64,000 bases of DNA from assembly GCF_003050835.1 (NCBI RefSeq), contig NZ_QAOJ01000002.1, positions 310,001 to 374,000 of the forward strand, given 5' to 3'. A program made the position numbers and the translations under genes. The notes below the pieces were generated by a model, which was not told the DNA's origin, ran no database searches, and saw only the letters and a list, made by a program, of their open reading frames with translations. Source of the stretch: Pseudomonas sp. GV071 (GTDB taxonomy: Bacteria > Pseudomonadota > Gammaproteobacteria > Pseudomonadales > Pseudomonadaceae). Below, piece by piece: positions 33,072 through 42,614 of the stretch (its first letter is position 1; each line of letters opens with the position of its first letter).

Positions 33072-34154
33072 TCAGCCCTTGATCAGCGCCTGCACCTTGG
33101 CAACTTGTGCATCCAGCGTAGCGCGGTCAGCGCTGCGTACAGTGGCGTGGCCGACCTTGCGGCCCACCTTGAACGCCTTGCCGTAGTGGTGCAGATGGCA
33201 ATCGTCGATGGCGATTACCTGCTCCACCGCCGGCACTTCGCCGATGAAGTTGAGCATCGCGCTTTCGCCCAGCTTGGCGGTCGAGCCCAGGGGCAAACCG
33301 GCAACCGCACGCAGGTGGTTTTCGAACTGGCTGCACTCGGCGCCTTCGATGGTCCAGTGCCCGGAGTTGTGCACACGCGGGGCGATCTCGTTGGCTTTCA
33401 GGCCACCGTCGACTTCGAAGAATTCAAAGGCCAGCACACCCACATAGTCGAGCGTGTTCAGCACCCGGCTGACGTAGTCTTCGGCCAGCGCTTGCAGCGG
33501 GTGCGCGGTGCTGGCGATGGACAGGCAGAGAATGCCGTTCACATGGGTGTTGTGCACCAGCGGGTAGAAGCGGGTTTCGCCATCACGGGCACGCACGGCC
33601 ACCAGCGACACTTCGCCCGTGAACGGCACGAAGCCTTCCAACAGGCACGGCACGCTGCCCAGCTCGGCGAAAGTACCAACCACGTCTTCAGCTTTGCGCA
33701 AGACTTTCTGGCCCTTGCCGTCGTAACCCAGGGTGCGGGTTTTCAACACAGCCGGCAGGCCAATAGCCGCAACGGCAGCGTCCAGATCGGCCTGGGACTG
33801 AATGTCAGCGAACTCGGGCGTTGGAATGCCCAGCTCTTTGAACATGCTCTTTTCGAACCAGCGATCGCGGGCGATACGCAGGGCTTCGGCGCTTGGGTAG
33901 ACCGGCACGAACTGCGAAAGGAAGGCTACGGTTTCGGCCGGTACGCTTTCGAATTCGAAGGTCACCAGGTCCACTTCGTCGGCCAGTTGGCGCAGGTGGT
34001 CCTGGTCGCTGTAATCGGCGCGCAGGTGCTCGCCGAGAGCAGCGGCACAGGCGTCGGGCGCCGGGTCGAGAAAGGCGAAGCTCATCCCCAACGGGGTGCC
34101 TGCCAACGCCAACATGCGACCCAGTTGGCCGCCACCGATTACACCGATTTTCAT
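33072..34154 (-). CDS. purK: N5-carboxyaminoimidazole ribonucleotide synthase
   Basis: A 360-residue ATP-grasp enzyme. It opens with KIGVIGGGQLGRMLALAG and has the ATP-grasp blocks LGYDGKGQKVL, CLLEGFVPFTGEVSLVA and EIAPRVHNSGHWTIEGAECSQFENHLRA, which are PurK hallmarks. It carboxylates AIR with bicarbonate and ATP in purine synthesis; PurE then moves the carboxylate. The start at 34152-34154 gives the normal length. It is the second gene of a purE-purK operon (66-bp gap). Confidence 0.97.
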   Translation of the reverse strand: MKIGVIGGGQLGRMLALAGTPLGMSFAFLDPAPDACAAALGEHLRADYSDQDHLRQLADEVDLVTFEFESVPAETVAFLSQFVPVYPSAEALRIARDRWFEKSMFKELGIPTPEFADIQSQADLDAAVAAIGLPAVLKTRTLGYDGKGQKVLRKAEDVVGTFAELGSVPCLLEGFVPFTGEVSLVAVRARDGETRFYPLVHNTHVNGILCLSIASTAHPLQALAEDYVSRVLNTLDYVGVLAFEFFEVDGGLKANEIAPRVHNSGHWTIEGAECSQFENHLRAVAGLPLGSTAKLGESAMLNFIGEVPAVEQVIAIDDCHLHHYGKAFKVGRKVGHATVRSADRATLDAQVAKVQALIKG

Positions 34155-34220
34155 CTCAACAGACCTATTCGAAAACAATCGAAGCGGCGCCGGAACACCG
34201 CATAAAACCCGCCACCTTGA

Positions 34221-34712
34221 TCAGGCGATGCGCGGGTCCGGGTTATCCAGAACGCTGTCCGTCTGCTCAGTGCGGAATTGCTTCAGCGCGGCATGGAACT
34301 GCGGGTGCTGGTGGCCGAGGATGCTCGCCGACAGCAAGGCGGCGTTCACCGCACCAGCCTTGCCGATGGCCAGGGTGGCGACCGGAATGCCGGCCGGCAT
34401 CTGCACGATCGACAGCAGCGAATCGACGCCCGAGAGCATTGACGACTGCACCGGGACACCGAGTACCGGCAGGTGCGTTTTGGCCGCACACATGCCCGGC
34501 AAATGGGCAGCACCGCCAGCACCGGCGATGATCACCTGAATGCCACGGCCTTCGGCTTCTTCTGCGTATTGAAAGAGCAAATCCGGGGTGCGGTGAGCGG
34601 AGACAACCTTCACTTCGTAAGGGATGCCCAGCTTCTCCAGCATATCGGCGGTGTGGCTAAGGGTGGACCAATCGGACTTGGAGCCCATGATCACGCCAAC
34701 CAGTGCGCTCAT
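34221..34712 (-). CDS. purE: N5-CAIR mutase
   Basis: A 163-residue class I PurE with [45 protein letters not shown] and [23 protein letters not shown], all characteristic substrate-binding loops. It converts N5-CAIR to CAIR. GAGAAGAGG precedes the ATG at 34710-34712. A strong terminator at 34750-34790 isolates it from the CNNM gene upstream. Confidence 0.98.
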   Translation of the reverse strand: MSALVGVIMGSKSDWSTLSHTADMLEKLGIPYEVKVVSAHRTPDLLFQYAEEAEGRGIQVIIAGAGGAAHLPGMCAAKTHLPVLGVPVQSSMLSGVDSLLSIVQMPAGIPVATLAIGKAGAVNAALLSASILGHQHPQFHAALKQFRTEQTDSVLDNPDPRIA

Positions 34713-34749
34713 CGTCGTGCCTCTTCTCATTGGCGCCTGGCGGCGCGGC

Positions 34750-34790
34750 AAAAACTAACAAGCCACGCTGGAAAACCAGGCGTGGCTTGT
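34750..34790 (-). terminator. Intrinsic terminator after the CNNM/CorC-like gene
   Basis: Arms ACAAGCCACGC and GCGTGGCTTGT close on an inner TGG-AAAA-CCA with one bulged G. On the minus strand TTAGTTTTTG follows. It terminates the 34931-36271 gene just before purE. Confidence 0.85.
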
Positions 34791-34930
34791 ATGCGAAGAC
34801 CGGAGCGAAGCCGGCCAAAGGCCGCGCAGTATAACGTAAAGGCTGGCGCTGGGAGTACCCGGCAAAAACGACCGTTTGGCGGGGCATTTACGCCGGATAC
34901 ACCAGGGTTACGAGCCCGTGATCAGGCAGG

Positions 34931-36271
34931 TCAATCCAGCTTCACTACCTTGGCCAGAATCACCTTCGGCCCTTTCATCTTCTTGACGATGATGCGCAGG
35001 CCTTCGACGTCGAGCACTTCTTCCTCTTCCGGCATGCGGTTGAGGGTTTCGTAGATCAGCCCGGCGAGGGTTTCCGCTTCGATGTGGTCGAGGTCAACGC
35101 CCAACAGGCGCTCGACTTTGAACAGCGGCGTGTCGCCGCGCACCAGCAGCTTGCCGGGCTGGTAGGCGAGGATGCCGCGCTCGGCCTTGCGGTGTTCGTC
35201 CTGGATATCGCCGACCAGGGCTTCCAGTACGTCTTCCATGGTCAGGTAGCCGATCACCTTGCCGTCGGCTTCTTCCACCAGGGCGAAGTGCGAGCCGCCT
35301 TTACGGAACTCTTCCAGCAGGCTGGACAGCGGCATATGCCGAGTGACGCGCTCCACCGGCATCATCAGGTCGCTGATTTTCAGCGCCGAAGGCAGCATTT
35401 CCAGCAAGGACAGATGCAGCAGCAAATCCTTGATATGCAGCACGCCGACGAACTCTTCGGTCTCTTCGTTGTAGACCGGATAGCGGCTGTACTTGTGGCG
35501 GCGGAACACGGTGAACACTTCATGCAGTTCGGCGTTGAGGTTCAGGTACACGAGGTCTTCACGGGAGTTGGCCCAGTCGACCACCTCCAGCTCGCCCATT
35601 TCCACCGCCGAGGCCAGCACACGCATGTCCTGGTCGCTGGGGTCGCTGGCGCGGCTGGAGTGCAGGATCAGCTTCAGTTCGTCGCGGCTGTAATGGTGTT
35701 CGTGGTGCGGACCGGGTTCACCCTGGCCGGCGATACGCAGAATGGCGTTGGCGCTGGCGTTGAGGATGAAGATCGCCGGGTACATGGCCCAGTAGAACAG
35801 GTACAGCGGCGCGGCCGTCCACAGCGACAGCAGCTCGGGCTGGCGGATCGCCCAGGATTTGGGGGCCAGCTCACCCACGACGATGTGCAGGTAGGAAATG
35901 ATGAAGAAAGCGGTGAAGAACGCGATGCCGTGTACCAGTTGCGGCGAGTCCACACCCAGGCTGTGCAGTAGCGGTGTCAGCAGCTCGGCGAACGCCGGCT
36001 CACCGACCCAACCGAGGCCCAGGGATGCCAGGGTGATACCCAGCTGGCAAGCGGACAGGTAGGCGTCGAGCTGGTTGTGCACGGTGCGCAGGATATGTCC
36101 GCGCCAGCCGTTCTTGGCGGCAATGGCGTCAACGCGGGTGGCGCGCAGTTTGACGATGGCGAATTCCGCGGCAACGAAGAAGCCGTTGAGCAGAACCAGC
36201 AGAAGTGCGAAGAGGATAAGGCCGAAGTCGGCGAAATACGTGGCGGCGTCGTAACTAGGAGAAGGGTCCAT
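34931..36271 (-). CDS. CNNM/HlyC-CorC family transporter-like protein (hemolysin family)
   Basis: A 446-residue protein: an N-terminal CNNM (DUF21) membrane domain of three to four helices (LILFALLLVLLNGFFVAAEFA, LGITLASLGLGWVGEPA, IVVGELAPKSWAIR), a paired CBS domain module (about 215-340) and a C-terminal CorC/HlyC domain (about 360-440). Family members handle magnesium or cobalt, or transport other cations; the old name hemolysin is misleading. It forms its own unit between phoR and purE. Confidence 0.92.
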   Translation of the reverse strand: MDPSPSYDAATYFADFGLILFALLLVLLNGFFVAAEFAIVKLRATRVDAIAAKNGWRGHILRTVHNQLDAYLSACQLGITLASLGLGWVGEPAFAELLTPLLHSLGVDSPQLVHGIAFFTAFFIISYLHIVVGELAPKSWAIRQPELLSLWTAAPLYLFYWAMYPAIFILNASANAILRIAGQGEPGPHHEHHYSRDELKLILHSSRASDPSDQDMRVLASAVEMGELEVVDWANSREDLVYLNLNAELHEVFTVFRRHKYSRYPVYNEETEEFVGVLHIKDLLLHLSLLEMLPSALKISDLMMPVERVTRHMPLSSLLEEFRKGGSHFALVEEADGKVIGYLTMEDVLEALVGDIQDEHRKAERGILAYQPGKLLVRGDTPLFKVERLLGVDLDHIEAETLAGLIYETLNRMPEEEEVLDVEGLRIIVKKMKGPKVILAKVVKLD

Positions 36272-36384
36272 AGGGGTGGTTCAGAGTGTCCAGATTTGTA
36301 GGTAGAGGGCCGTGCATCAGGCGCGACCAGATCAGCAGACTAGCCGCTCACGCGGCCGTTGCCCAGCGTCGAACTGTTGCAGGG

Positions 36385-37686
36385 TTAACGTCTGACCACC
36401 TGGGCCGGGGCAAAGTGGCAAGTAAATGTGCTGCCTTTGCCCGGCACGCTGCTGATATCCAGGCGCGCACGGTGGCGCAACAGCACGTGTTTGACGATAG
36501 CCAGGCCCAGACCGGTGCCGCCGGTGTTGGAGGCGCGACTGGAGTCGACGCGGTAGAACCTTTCGGTCAGGCGCGGCAGGTGTTTGGCGTCGATGCCGAT
36601 GCCGCTGTCCTGCACCGAGAGGTGCGCGCCGTGTTCATCAGCCCACCAACGCACGCGGATTTCGCCGTTGTCCGGGGTGTATTTCACCGCGTTGAACACC
36701 AGGTTTGAAAACGCGCTACGCAGTTCGGCTTCGCTGCCCTTCAGGCGGATGTTGTGATCGGCGTCCAGGCTGATGCGGTGGTTGCGCTCGTTGGACAACG
36801 CCTGGGCATCGCCCTTGATCGACAGCAGCAACAGGTCCACCGCCACCGGCTGGTTGTCCGAGGGGTAGTCGGTGGCTTCCAGCTTGGCCAGCAACAGCAG
36901 ATCGTTGAGCAGGTTCTGCATGCGCCCGCCTTGCTGCTGCATCTGTTGCAGCGCACGCAGCCAGCGCGGGTTCACGTCGTCGACGTTATCCAGCAGGGTT
37001 TCCAGGTAGCCGGCAATCACCGTCAACGGGGTGCGCAGCTCGTGGGACACGTTGGCGATGAAGTCTTTGCGCATCTGTTCCAGCTGGTGCATGCGGGTGA
37101 CGTCGCGCACCAGCATCAGGTGCTCGCCATTGCCGTACTGGGTGATGTGGAACTGCAGGTGCATGCGGTCGTTGACCGGCGAAATCAGCTCCAGCGGCTC
37201 GGGGTGCGCGGGCAGCTCGAAGTAGTCCTTGAAGCGCGGGTGACGCACCAGGTTGGTCACCGGTTGGCCACTGTCTTGCGGGGTTTTCAGACCCAGCAGG
37301 GTTTCTGCGGCGCGGTTCCACCATTCCAGGTTGCCATCGTTATCGAGCATTACCACGGCGTCGTTGAGCGCGGCGGTGGACTCTTGCACCCGGTCGATCA
37401 CGGCTTGCAGACGGCCACGCACGCGTTGGTCGCGGCGTTGCAGGTGGTAAATGCTGTCGAACACCTCGCCCCACAGGCCATAACCATCGGGCGGCGGTTG
37501 GTCGGTCTGGTGGTGTTTCAGCCAGTTGTGCAGGCGCAACAGTTGGGAAAGGGTCCAGCCCAGGTAGGCACCGAGGCCGACCACCAGGCTCCAGGCATAT
37601 TCACCACTGACCAGGCCCACCAGCAGGCAGGCGGCGATCAGCAGTAACAAGCGGCGGATGACAACGCCACGCCAGTCTTGATTCAC
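36385..37686 (-). CDS. phoR: Phosphate regulon sensor histidine kinase PhoR
   Basis: A 433-residue kinase: two N-terminal transmembrane helices (about 10-45) with almost no periplasmic part, a PAS domain (about 95-200), phosphoacceptor H215 in DFIANVSHELRTPL, and a catalytic domain with N box VFNAVKYTPDNGEIRV and G boxes DSGIGID and GGTGLGLAIVKH. It phosphorylates PhoB under phosphate limitation and is restrained by PstSCAB-PhoU. It is 18 bp downstream of phoB in the same operon. Confidence 0.97.
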   Translation of the reverse strand: MNQDWRGVVIRRLLLLIAACLLVGLVSGEYAWSLVVGLGAYLGWTLSQLLRLHNWLKHHQTDQPPPDGYGLWGEVFDSIYHLQRRDQRVRGRLQAVIDRVQESTAALNDAVVMLDNDGNLEWWNRAAETLLGLKTPQDSGQPVTNLVRHPRFKDYFELPAHPEPLELISPVNDRMHLQFHITQYGNGEHLMLVRDVTRMHQLEQMRKDFIANVSHELRTPLTVIAGYLETLLDNVDDVNPRWLRALQQMQQQGGRMQNLLNDLLLLAKLEATDYPSDNQPVAVDLLLLSIKGDAQALSNERNHRISLDADHNIRLKGSEAELRSAFSNLVFNAVKYTPDNGEIRVRWWADEHGAHLSVQDSGIGIDAKHLPRLTERFYRVDSSRASNTGGTGLGLAIVKHVLLRHRARLDISSVPGKGSTFTCHFAPAQVVRR

Positions 37687-37704
37687 AGAGGAAGAGTTCC
37701 CGAC

Positions 37705-38394
37705 CTAACTTTTAGTGGAGAAACGATAGCCGGTGCCACGTACGGTTTGCACCAGGTTCTCGTACACCTCGCCCAACGCCTTGCGCAGGCGGCGGATGTG
37801 CACGTCGACGGTACGCTCTTCAACATAGACGTTGCCGCCCCAGACCTGATCCAGCAACTGGCCACGGGTGTAGGCGCGTTCCTGGTGGGTCATGAAAAAT
37901 TGCAGCAAACGGTATTCGGTAGGGCCCATGTCGGCGGGTTTGCCATCGATGGTCACGCGGTGGCTGATCGGGTCGAGCAACAGGCCGCCGACTTCGATCG
38001 GGGTGTCGCTGTCGCCCGTGCCGGCGCGGCGCAGCACCGCTTTCAGACGGGCCACCAGTTCACGTGGCGAGAACGGCTTGGTGATGTAGTCGTCGGCGCC
38101 GACCTCCAGGCCCTGGATCTTGTTGTCCTCTTCGCCCTTGGCGGTGAGCATGATGATCGGGATGTTACCGGTCAGCTCATCACGCTTGAGGCGGCGGGCC
38201 AGCTCGATGCCGGAGGTGCCGGGCAGCATCCAGTCGAGCAGGATCAGGTCGGGCTTGCGATCAACGATGATGGCATGGGCCTGCTGGGTGTTTTCGGCTT
38301 CCAAGCACTCGTACCCGGCCATTTCCAGAGCCACCGCGATCATTTCGCGGATCGGCGCTTCGTCATCAACGATCAGAATGTTCTTACCAACCAT
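37705..38394 (-). CDS. phoB: Phosphate regulon response regulator PhoB
   Basis: A 229-residue OmpR-type regulator. Receiver residues D10, D11, D54 (LLDWMLPG), a threonine in MLTAKGEED and the lysine in ITKPFSPRE are intact. The C-terminal winged helix has [39 protein letters not shown] and VRGTGYRFS. It binds Pho boxes such as those at 22627-22655 and 23811-23839. Its own promoter region has a Pho box (38450-38467), indicating autoregulation. Confidence 0.98.
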   Translation of the reverse strand: MVGKNILIVDDEAPIREMIAVALEMAGYECLEAENTQQAHAIIVDRKPDLILLDWMLPGTSGIELARRLKRDELTGNIPIIMLTAKGEEDNKIQGLEVGADDYITKPFSPRELVARLKAVLRRAGTGDSDTPIEVGGLLLDPISHRVTIDGKPADMGPTEYRLLQFFMTHQERAYTRGQLLDQVWGGNVYVEERTVDVHIRRLRKALGEVYENLVQTVRGTGYRFSTKS

Positions 38395-38449
38395 GGAGCA
38401 AAACCTCGGGTCGTTTAATCTGTCTTGCGGCGCATTAGATAACGGAATT

Positions 38450-38467
38450 ATTGCAGCTGTGTGACAG
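38450..38467 (-). promoter_or_regulatory. Candidate Pho box upstream of phoB
   Basis: CTGTCAC-ACAG-CTGCAAT on the minus strand: two heptamers with 11-nt periodicity, the first a near-perfect PhoB half site. TATCTAAT follows after about 8-9 nt as a -10 element. It lies about 55 nt before the phoB ATG. Confidence 0.7.
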
Positions 38468-38484
38468 AAGATTTCGCCGAGCCC

Positions 38485-39375
38485 TTAGCGCAGGCCGAAG
38501 TCCAACGCGATGCCAACGAGAATCGCCAACCCCGCCCAGTGGTTGTGCAGAAACGCCGCCAGGCACACCTGTGGCTCACGGTTGCGAGTGCTCCAGAACT
38601 CCCAGGCAAAACAGCCAGCCGCCACGAACAAGCCCAGCAAGAACCAGATACCCAGGGTAAAGCGCGCGCCAGCCAGGGCCAGACAGAATAGGGCGATGCC
38701 TTGCAGCAGCAGAATGATCACCCGGTCAGCGTCGCCAAACAGAATTGCCGTGGACTTCACCCCGATCTTCAAGTCGTCCTCACGGTCGGCCATCGCGTAG
38801 TAAGTGTCGTAGCCCACGGTCCACACCACGTTGGCGATGAACAGCAGCCAGGCCGCACTTGGCAGCTCGCCGGTTTCGGCGGTAAACGCCATCGGCATGC
38901 CCCAGGAAAACGCTGCGCCCAACACCACCTGTGGATAAAAGGTGAAGCGCTTCATGAAAGGGTAGGTGGCGGCAATCGCCAGGGCGCCGAACGACATCAG
39001 AATGGTGGTGAGGTTGGTGAACAGCACCAGGATAAAACTCAGCGCCACCAACACCGCGAACAAAATCAGCGCTTCTTTCGGCGTGACCTTGCCGGTGGCC
39101 AGCGGCCGGCCTTTGGTACGCGCCACATGGCCGTCGAAGTTGCGGTCGGCGTAATCGTTGATCACGCAGCCAGCCGAGCGCATCAGAATCACCCCAAGCA
39201 CGAAGATCACCAGGTTGCCCAGCGACGGCACGCCTTTGGCGGCAACCCACAACGCCCATAGGGTTGGCCACAGCAGCAGGTAGATGCCGATGGGGCGTTC
39301 CAGGCGCATCAACTGAATAAAGTCGAAGGCGCGCGGGTGGAGGTGATTGAGCGATTGCAGCAGGCGGGTGTACAT
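38485..39375 (-). CDS. ubiA: 4-hydroxybenzoate octaprenyltransferase
   Basis: A 296-residue polytopic prenyltransferase. The two aspartate-rich prenyl-diphosphate motifs are present: [20 protein letters not shown] and [13 protein letters not shown]. It attaches the polyprenyl chain to 4-hydroxybenzoate in ubiquinone synthesis at the inner membrane. The ATG at 39373-39375 gives the normal family length; a longer frame toward ubiC is rejected. It lies downstream of ubiC in one operon. Confidence 0.97.
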   Translation of the reverse strand: MYTRLLQSLNHLHPRAFDFIQLMRLERPIGIYLLLWPTLWALWVAAKGVPSLGNLVIFVLGVILMRSAGCVINDYADRNFDGHVARTKGRPLATGKVTPKEALILFAVLVALSFILVLFTNLTTILMSFGALAIAATYPFMKRFTFYPQVVLGAAFSWGMPMAFTAETGELPSAAWLLFIANVVWTVGYDTYYAMADREDDLKIGVKSTAILFGDADRVIILLLQGIALFCLALAGARFTLGIWFLLGLFVAAGCFAWEFWSTRNREPQVCLAAFLHNHWAGLAILVGIALDFGLR

Positions 39376-39425
39376 CGAGCGCGGTTCCTTGGTTGGGGAG
39401 GCGGGCTGAAAGCGCAGGGGGCCGA

Positions 39426-39974
39426 TTATAGGACGTCGGCGGCGGCCCACAGTGATGGCAGAAACACTTCGGCGACCAGCACGCTCAAACCATCACGACT
39501 GAAGCATGAGCGACGCGCCCACAGCTCGGCGGCGCTGACCTCGGCCGGCAGCCAGTGCGCGGGGTACCGGCACACCTGCATGACGCCGCGGCTGAACGCC
39601 TGATCGCTGAACAGCAACTCGCCCAACGAACGGCTGCCCAGCTCATCCATATGCAAGTCAGAGCTGAGCAGCTGGCTACGCGCAGCCACGCTGCGGGCAA
39701 ACACCCAGGGCTGGCCATGGCCACGCAGAAACACTTCGCGCACCCAGCCAACGCTGCCTTCGCGCACGTTCAGGGCCTGACATTCGTCACTGCGCAGGGT
39801 CTGCCAGCTTTCTTGCAGGGGGGTGACGGTGAAACCATCGTTGGACAGGGTAATCAGGCGGCGGGTCAGCGAGCCATCATCGAACAACCAGTCGAGCACT
39901 GCAGGCGCGGGCGCAGGTTGCAATTGGTCGGCAGTCAGCCAGTCGGCGGTATCGGCAAAAGAGGCGTGCGGCAC
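39426..39974 (-). CDS. ubiC: Chorismate lyase
   Basis: A 182-residue enzyme with [38 protein letters not shown] (substrate arginines) and [12 protein letters not shown], the family signature. It makes 4-hydroxybenzoate and pyruvate from chorismate, the first step to ubiquinone. The start appears to be a GTG (39972-39974), as no in-frame ATG lies nearby; length agrees with other pseudomonad UbiC proteins. It is followed after 50 bp by ubiA. Confidence 0.94.
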   Translation of the reverse strand: MPHASFADTADWLTADQLQPAPAPAVLDWLFDDGSLTRRLITLSNDGFTVTPLQESWQTLRSDECQALNVREGSVGWVREVFLRGHGQPWVFARSVAARSQLLSSDLHMDELGSRSLGELLFSDQAFSRGVMQVCRYPAHWLPAEVSAAELWARRSCFSRDGLSVLVAEVFLPSLWAAADVL

Positions 39975-40053
39975 GGCAAAGACATCGGCGGCAAACGGGG
40001 CGGCGAGCTTAGCATGTTTGCCCTGGATGGCCGCCGCGCTGCGTCTTCGTGGG

Positions 40054-40821
40054 CTATTTGGCCTGGTAGGTAGACGTCCAGCGTGCCGGCTCCAGCTGCT
40101 GGCTGGTCAGCGCCTGCTGCACTTCCTGCGCCTTGAACATGCGCCGCAGGGCGCGGTTGAATGGCCCGGTCAGTTGCACATCGGCCTGCTTGCTGAACGC
40201 CAGGTGATAATTGCGGCCGTTGTCGCCCATCACGTAACGCACCTGACCTTGCAGGCCGTTGCGCAGCAGCAGACTTTGCGCCACGTCGCGGTTCATATAC
40301 ACCGCATCCAGTTCGCCAACGAGCATGCGGCGCACATTGGCCAGGTCGTCCTGACTCAGTTGCACGTCCAGGCCCAGCACCGGCTTGACCCGCTCCAGCG
40401 CCTCGGAACTGCTCGACGGGCCGAACACACCGACGCGGTAACCGCGCAGGCTGTTAAGGCCGATATAGGCACGGGTATCGCTGGCACGCACCAGATAACC
40501 CCACTCGGTGTGCAGCAACGGCAGGCTGAAACTCAGCCATTGCGCGCGATCGCGCTCCCAACTGACCACGAAAAGGCCGTCGAGCTTGCCGGCCTCCACT
40601 TCGGCCTTGGAGTCTTTCCAGGCTTGCACCTTGAAACTGCACTCGATTTGCGCCTCGCGGCAGGCCTGCCTGACGATATCGGTCACCGCGCCGCTGGGCT
40701 GACCATCTTTCACCGACACAAACGGCACGAACTCGGCGGCAGCGAATGTCAGCGTCGCCGCGCTCAACCCTTTGTCCACCCAGCCCAGGAGCAATGCCAG
40801 CACTACGAACTTCTGCCACAT
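40054..40821 (-). CDS. Periplasmic solute-binding protein, family 3-like
   Basis: A 255-residue exported protein: signal peptide (FVVLALLLGWVDKGLSA) then LTFAAAEFVPFVSVKDGQPSG, AGKLDGLFVVSWERDRA and GYRVGVFGPSSSSEALE, the layout of amino-acid-type extracellular binding proteins (SBP family 3). No transporter genes adjoin it, as is common for orphan family members in pseudomonads that may act as sensors. AAGGAGGG before ATG 40819-40821 fixes the start; an upstream in-frame extension is unsupported. Confidence 0.85.
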   Translation of the reverse strand: MWQKFVVLALLLGWVDKGLSAATLTFAAAEFVPFVSVKDGQPSGAVTDIVRQACREAQIECSFKVQAWKDSKAEVEAGKLDGLFVVSWERDRAQWLSFSLPLLHTEWGYLVRASDTRAYIGLNSLRGYRVGVFGPSSSSEALERVKPVLGLDVQLSQDDLANVRRMLVGELDAVYMNRDVAQSLLLRNGLQGQVRYVMGDNGRNYHLAFSKQADVQLTGPFNRALRRMFKAQEVQQALTSQQLEPARWTSTYQAK

Positions 40822-41204
40822 ACCACGCCCTCCTTGTGAAATGACGAAAAAATCGGGAGAGCAATAAGCATTCCAAATGTTGTCGACAAAGACAGGAATA
40901 CGATCATGAAGGCCGAATATGACAGGCCGTATATTGCTGTAATTCTGCTTGAAACCACTGATATAGAGGCTTTCAGTCAAAGTGACGATTGAAAGCTGGC
41001 ACCTTCTCTTAACTTGTCGTTCTCGGCAGTTTTATGTGAAGCAGGACGCGTATTGGCGCTATGGAGCTGAACCTGCACCGAAACGGATGCAACCTGCGCC
41101 GTAATGCGCCGAACCGGGCGTCAGCTGGCGCAGTACGCCGAATATGGCTAACGTCGGCACCACATCATCATCACGCCAACACCCCCACGCCCAGGGAGCT
41201 TTGC
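40822..41204. other. Gene-free region between the binding protein and GST genes
   Basis: About 380 bp with divergent genes on both sides, so it should hold both promoters. I see no family-like protein, riboswitch motif or strong terminator. Short inverted arms (ATACG...CGTAT, about 40901-40935) are the only structure noted. The AT-rich middle contrasts with the flanks. Confidence 0.5.
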
Positions 41205-41870
41205 ATGATCACCGTCCACCACCTGAACAACTCGCGCTCACAGCGCATTCTCTGGTTGCTGGAAGAAATCGGCGTCGAGTACCAGATCAAGCACTACCAG
41301 CGCGACCCCAAGACCATGCTGGCACCGCCCGAACTGCGTGCCGTGCACCCACTGGGCAAGTCGCCGGTGATCACCGATGGCGAACTGACCCTGGCCGAGT
41401 CCGGCGCCATCATCGAATACCTGGCCGGCCGCTATGGCCGGCAACTGCTGCCTGCCGAGGGTTCACCCGAGCGTTTGCGCTGCACCTACTGGCTGCATTT
41501 CGCCGAAGGCTCGGCCATGCCACCGCTGCTGCTCAAGCTGGTGTTCGACACCCTGGAACGCGCGCCCATGCCGTTCTTCGTCAAACCCATTGCCCGTGGC
41601 ATTTCCAGCAAGATGAAGGGCACGTATATCAATCCACAGCTGCGTCAAACCCTGGATTATCTGGAAGGTGAGCTGGACAAAAGCGAGTGGTTCGCCGGTG
41701 ACAGCTTCAGCGTCGCCGATATCCAGATGAGCTTTCCGCTGGAAGCCGCTGCTTCGCGAGCCGGGTTGGATGCCAGCCGGCCAAAGCTCAAAGCGTTTCT
41801 CGAACGCATCCATGCACGCCCGGCGTATCAGCGGGCGTTGGAGCGTGGCGGCGAATATGCGTATGCATGA
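41205..41870 (+). CDS. Glutathione S-transferase family protein
   Basis: A 221-residue GST. The N-terminal thioredoxin-like domain has VHHLNNSRSQRILWLLEEIG (active-site serine region), VHPLGKSPVITDG (cis-proline) and LAESGAIIEYLAGRYG. The C-terminal helical domain has the SVADIQMSFPLEAA capping motif. It is expected to conjugate or reduce electrophiles with glutathione. AGGGAG precedes the ATG at 41205; the in-frame extension upstream lacks support. Confidence 0.93.
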   Translation: MITVHHLNNSRSQRILWLLEEIGVEYQIKHYQRDPKTMLAPPELRAVHPLGKSPVITDGELTLAESGAIIEYLAGRYGRQLLPAEGSPERLRCTYWLHFAEGSAMPPLLLKLVFDTLERAPMPFFVKPIARGISSKMKGTYINPQLRQTLDYLEGELDKSEWFAGDSFSVADIQMSFPLEAAASRAGLDASRPKLKAFLERIHARPAYQRALERGGEYAYA

Positions 41871-42043
41871 AGCGCAGGAGCGTCTGATTGGCACCCCAGC
41901 CAAAGGTCGGGAGCGCTAGAAGGTGCTTGATTACCAGCGCTTCGATCAGTACAAAGCCCCATGGAGCCTGGCGGCATTTTCAACCATCGACCGCTGTGCC
42001 CAGTAGCCTGAAGAGCAGCCTGAAGAATTGAGGTAGTAGCAAA

Positions 42044-42211
42044 ATGAAGAAGTGGCAATGTGTGGTCTGTGGCCTGATTTACGACGAAAGCCTGGGTTGG
42101 CCGGATGAGGGCATCGCCGCCGGCACCCTGTGGCAAGACGTCCCCGAAGACTGGCTGTGCCCGGACTGCGGCGTCGGCAAGCTGGATTTCGAGATGATCG
42201 AAATCGCTTGA
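42044..42211 (+). CDS. rubA1: Rubredoxin (first copy)
   Basis: A 55-residue rubredoxin starting [20 protein letters not shown], with both iron-binding pairs CVVCG and CPDCG. It carries one electron on an Fe(Cys)4 centre, usually from rubredoxin reductase to an alkane hydroxylase or in oxidative-stress reactions. The second copy at 42375-42542 is very similar. An intrinsic terminator directly follows, so the two copies may be separately controlled. Confidence 0.96.
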   Translation: MKKWQCVVCGLIYDESLGWPDEGIAAGTLWQDVPEDWLCPDCGVGKLDFEMIEIA

Positions 42212-42233
42212 TTCGCGCGTGACGGTTTTTCAG

Positions 42234-42262
42234 CGGCGACCTTAGGGTCGCCGTTGTTGTTT
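42234..42262 (+). terminator. Intrinsic terminator after the first rubredoxin gene
   Basis: CGGCGACC and GGTCGCCG, 8-bp arms around TTAG, followed by TTGTTGTTT. It sits between the two rubredoxin genes. Confidence 0.8.
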
Positions 42263-42374
42263 CTGCACCCCGCCGAGCACGACAAACCATGGGCTGGCTG
42301 ACGCGTTGGGTTATTGGCCTTGCCAGGCAATTGCGGTAGGGTCGCTGGCACATTTGGCCGAGCGGAGACGCGCC

Positions 42375-42542
42375 ATGCGCAAATGGCAATGTGTGGTGTG
42401 TGGCTTCATTTACGACGAAGCCCTGGGCTGGCCGGACGACGGTATCGCTGCGGGTACCCGCTGGGAAGACGTGCCGCAAGATTGGCTGTGCCCGGACTGC
42501 GGTGTCGGCAAACTGGATTTCGAGATGATCGAAATCAACTGA
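42375..42542 (+). CDS. rubA2: Rubredoxin (second copy)
   Basis: A 55-residue rubredoxin, [20 protein letters not shown], with the same CxxCG pairs and an almost identical C-terminus ([12 protein letters not shown]). It differs from the first copy mainly in the residues between the cysteine pairs. The gene is 72 bp before the rubredoxin reductase gene and most likely shares its transcript. The ATG at 42375 gives the standard length; an upstream in-frame ATG is not needed. Confidence 0.96.
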   Translation: MRKWQCVVCGFIYDEALGWPDDGIAAGTRWEDVPQDWLCPDCGVGKLDFEMIEIN

Positions 42543-42614
42543 GCCCCCTTCGAATTTCTATTTCTCTTCGCAGCCGCTGCGGCTGCAGCCTTTGTACGTT
42601 TTCAGGAGTGAGTC

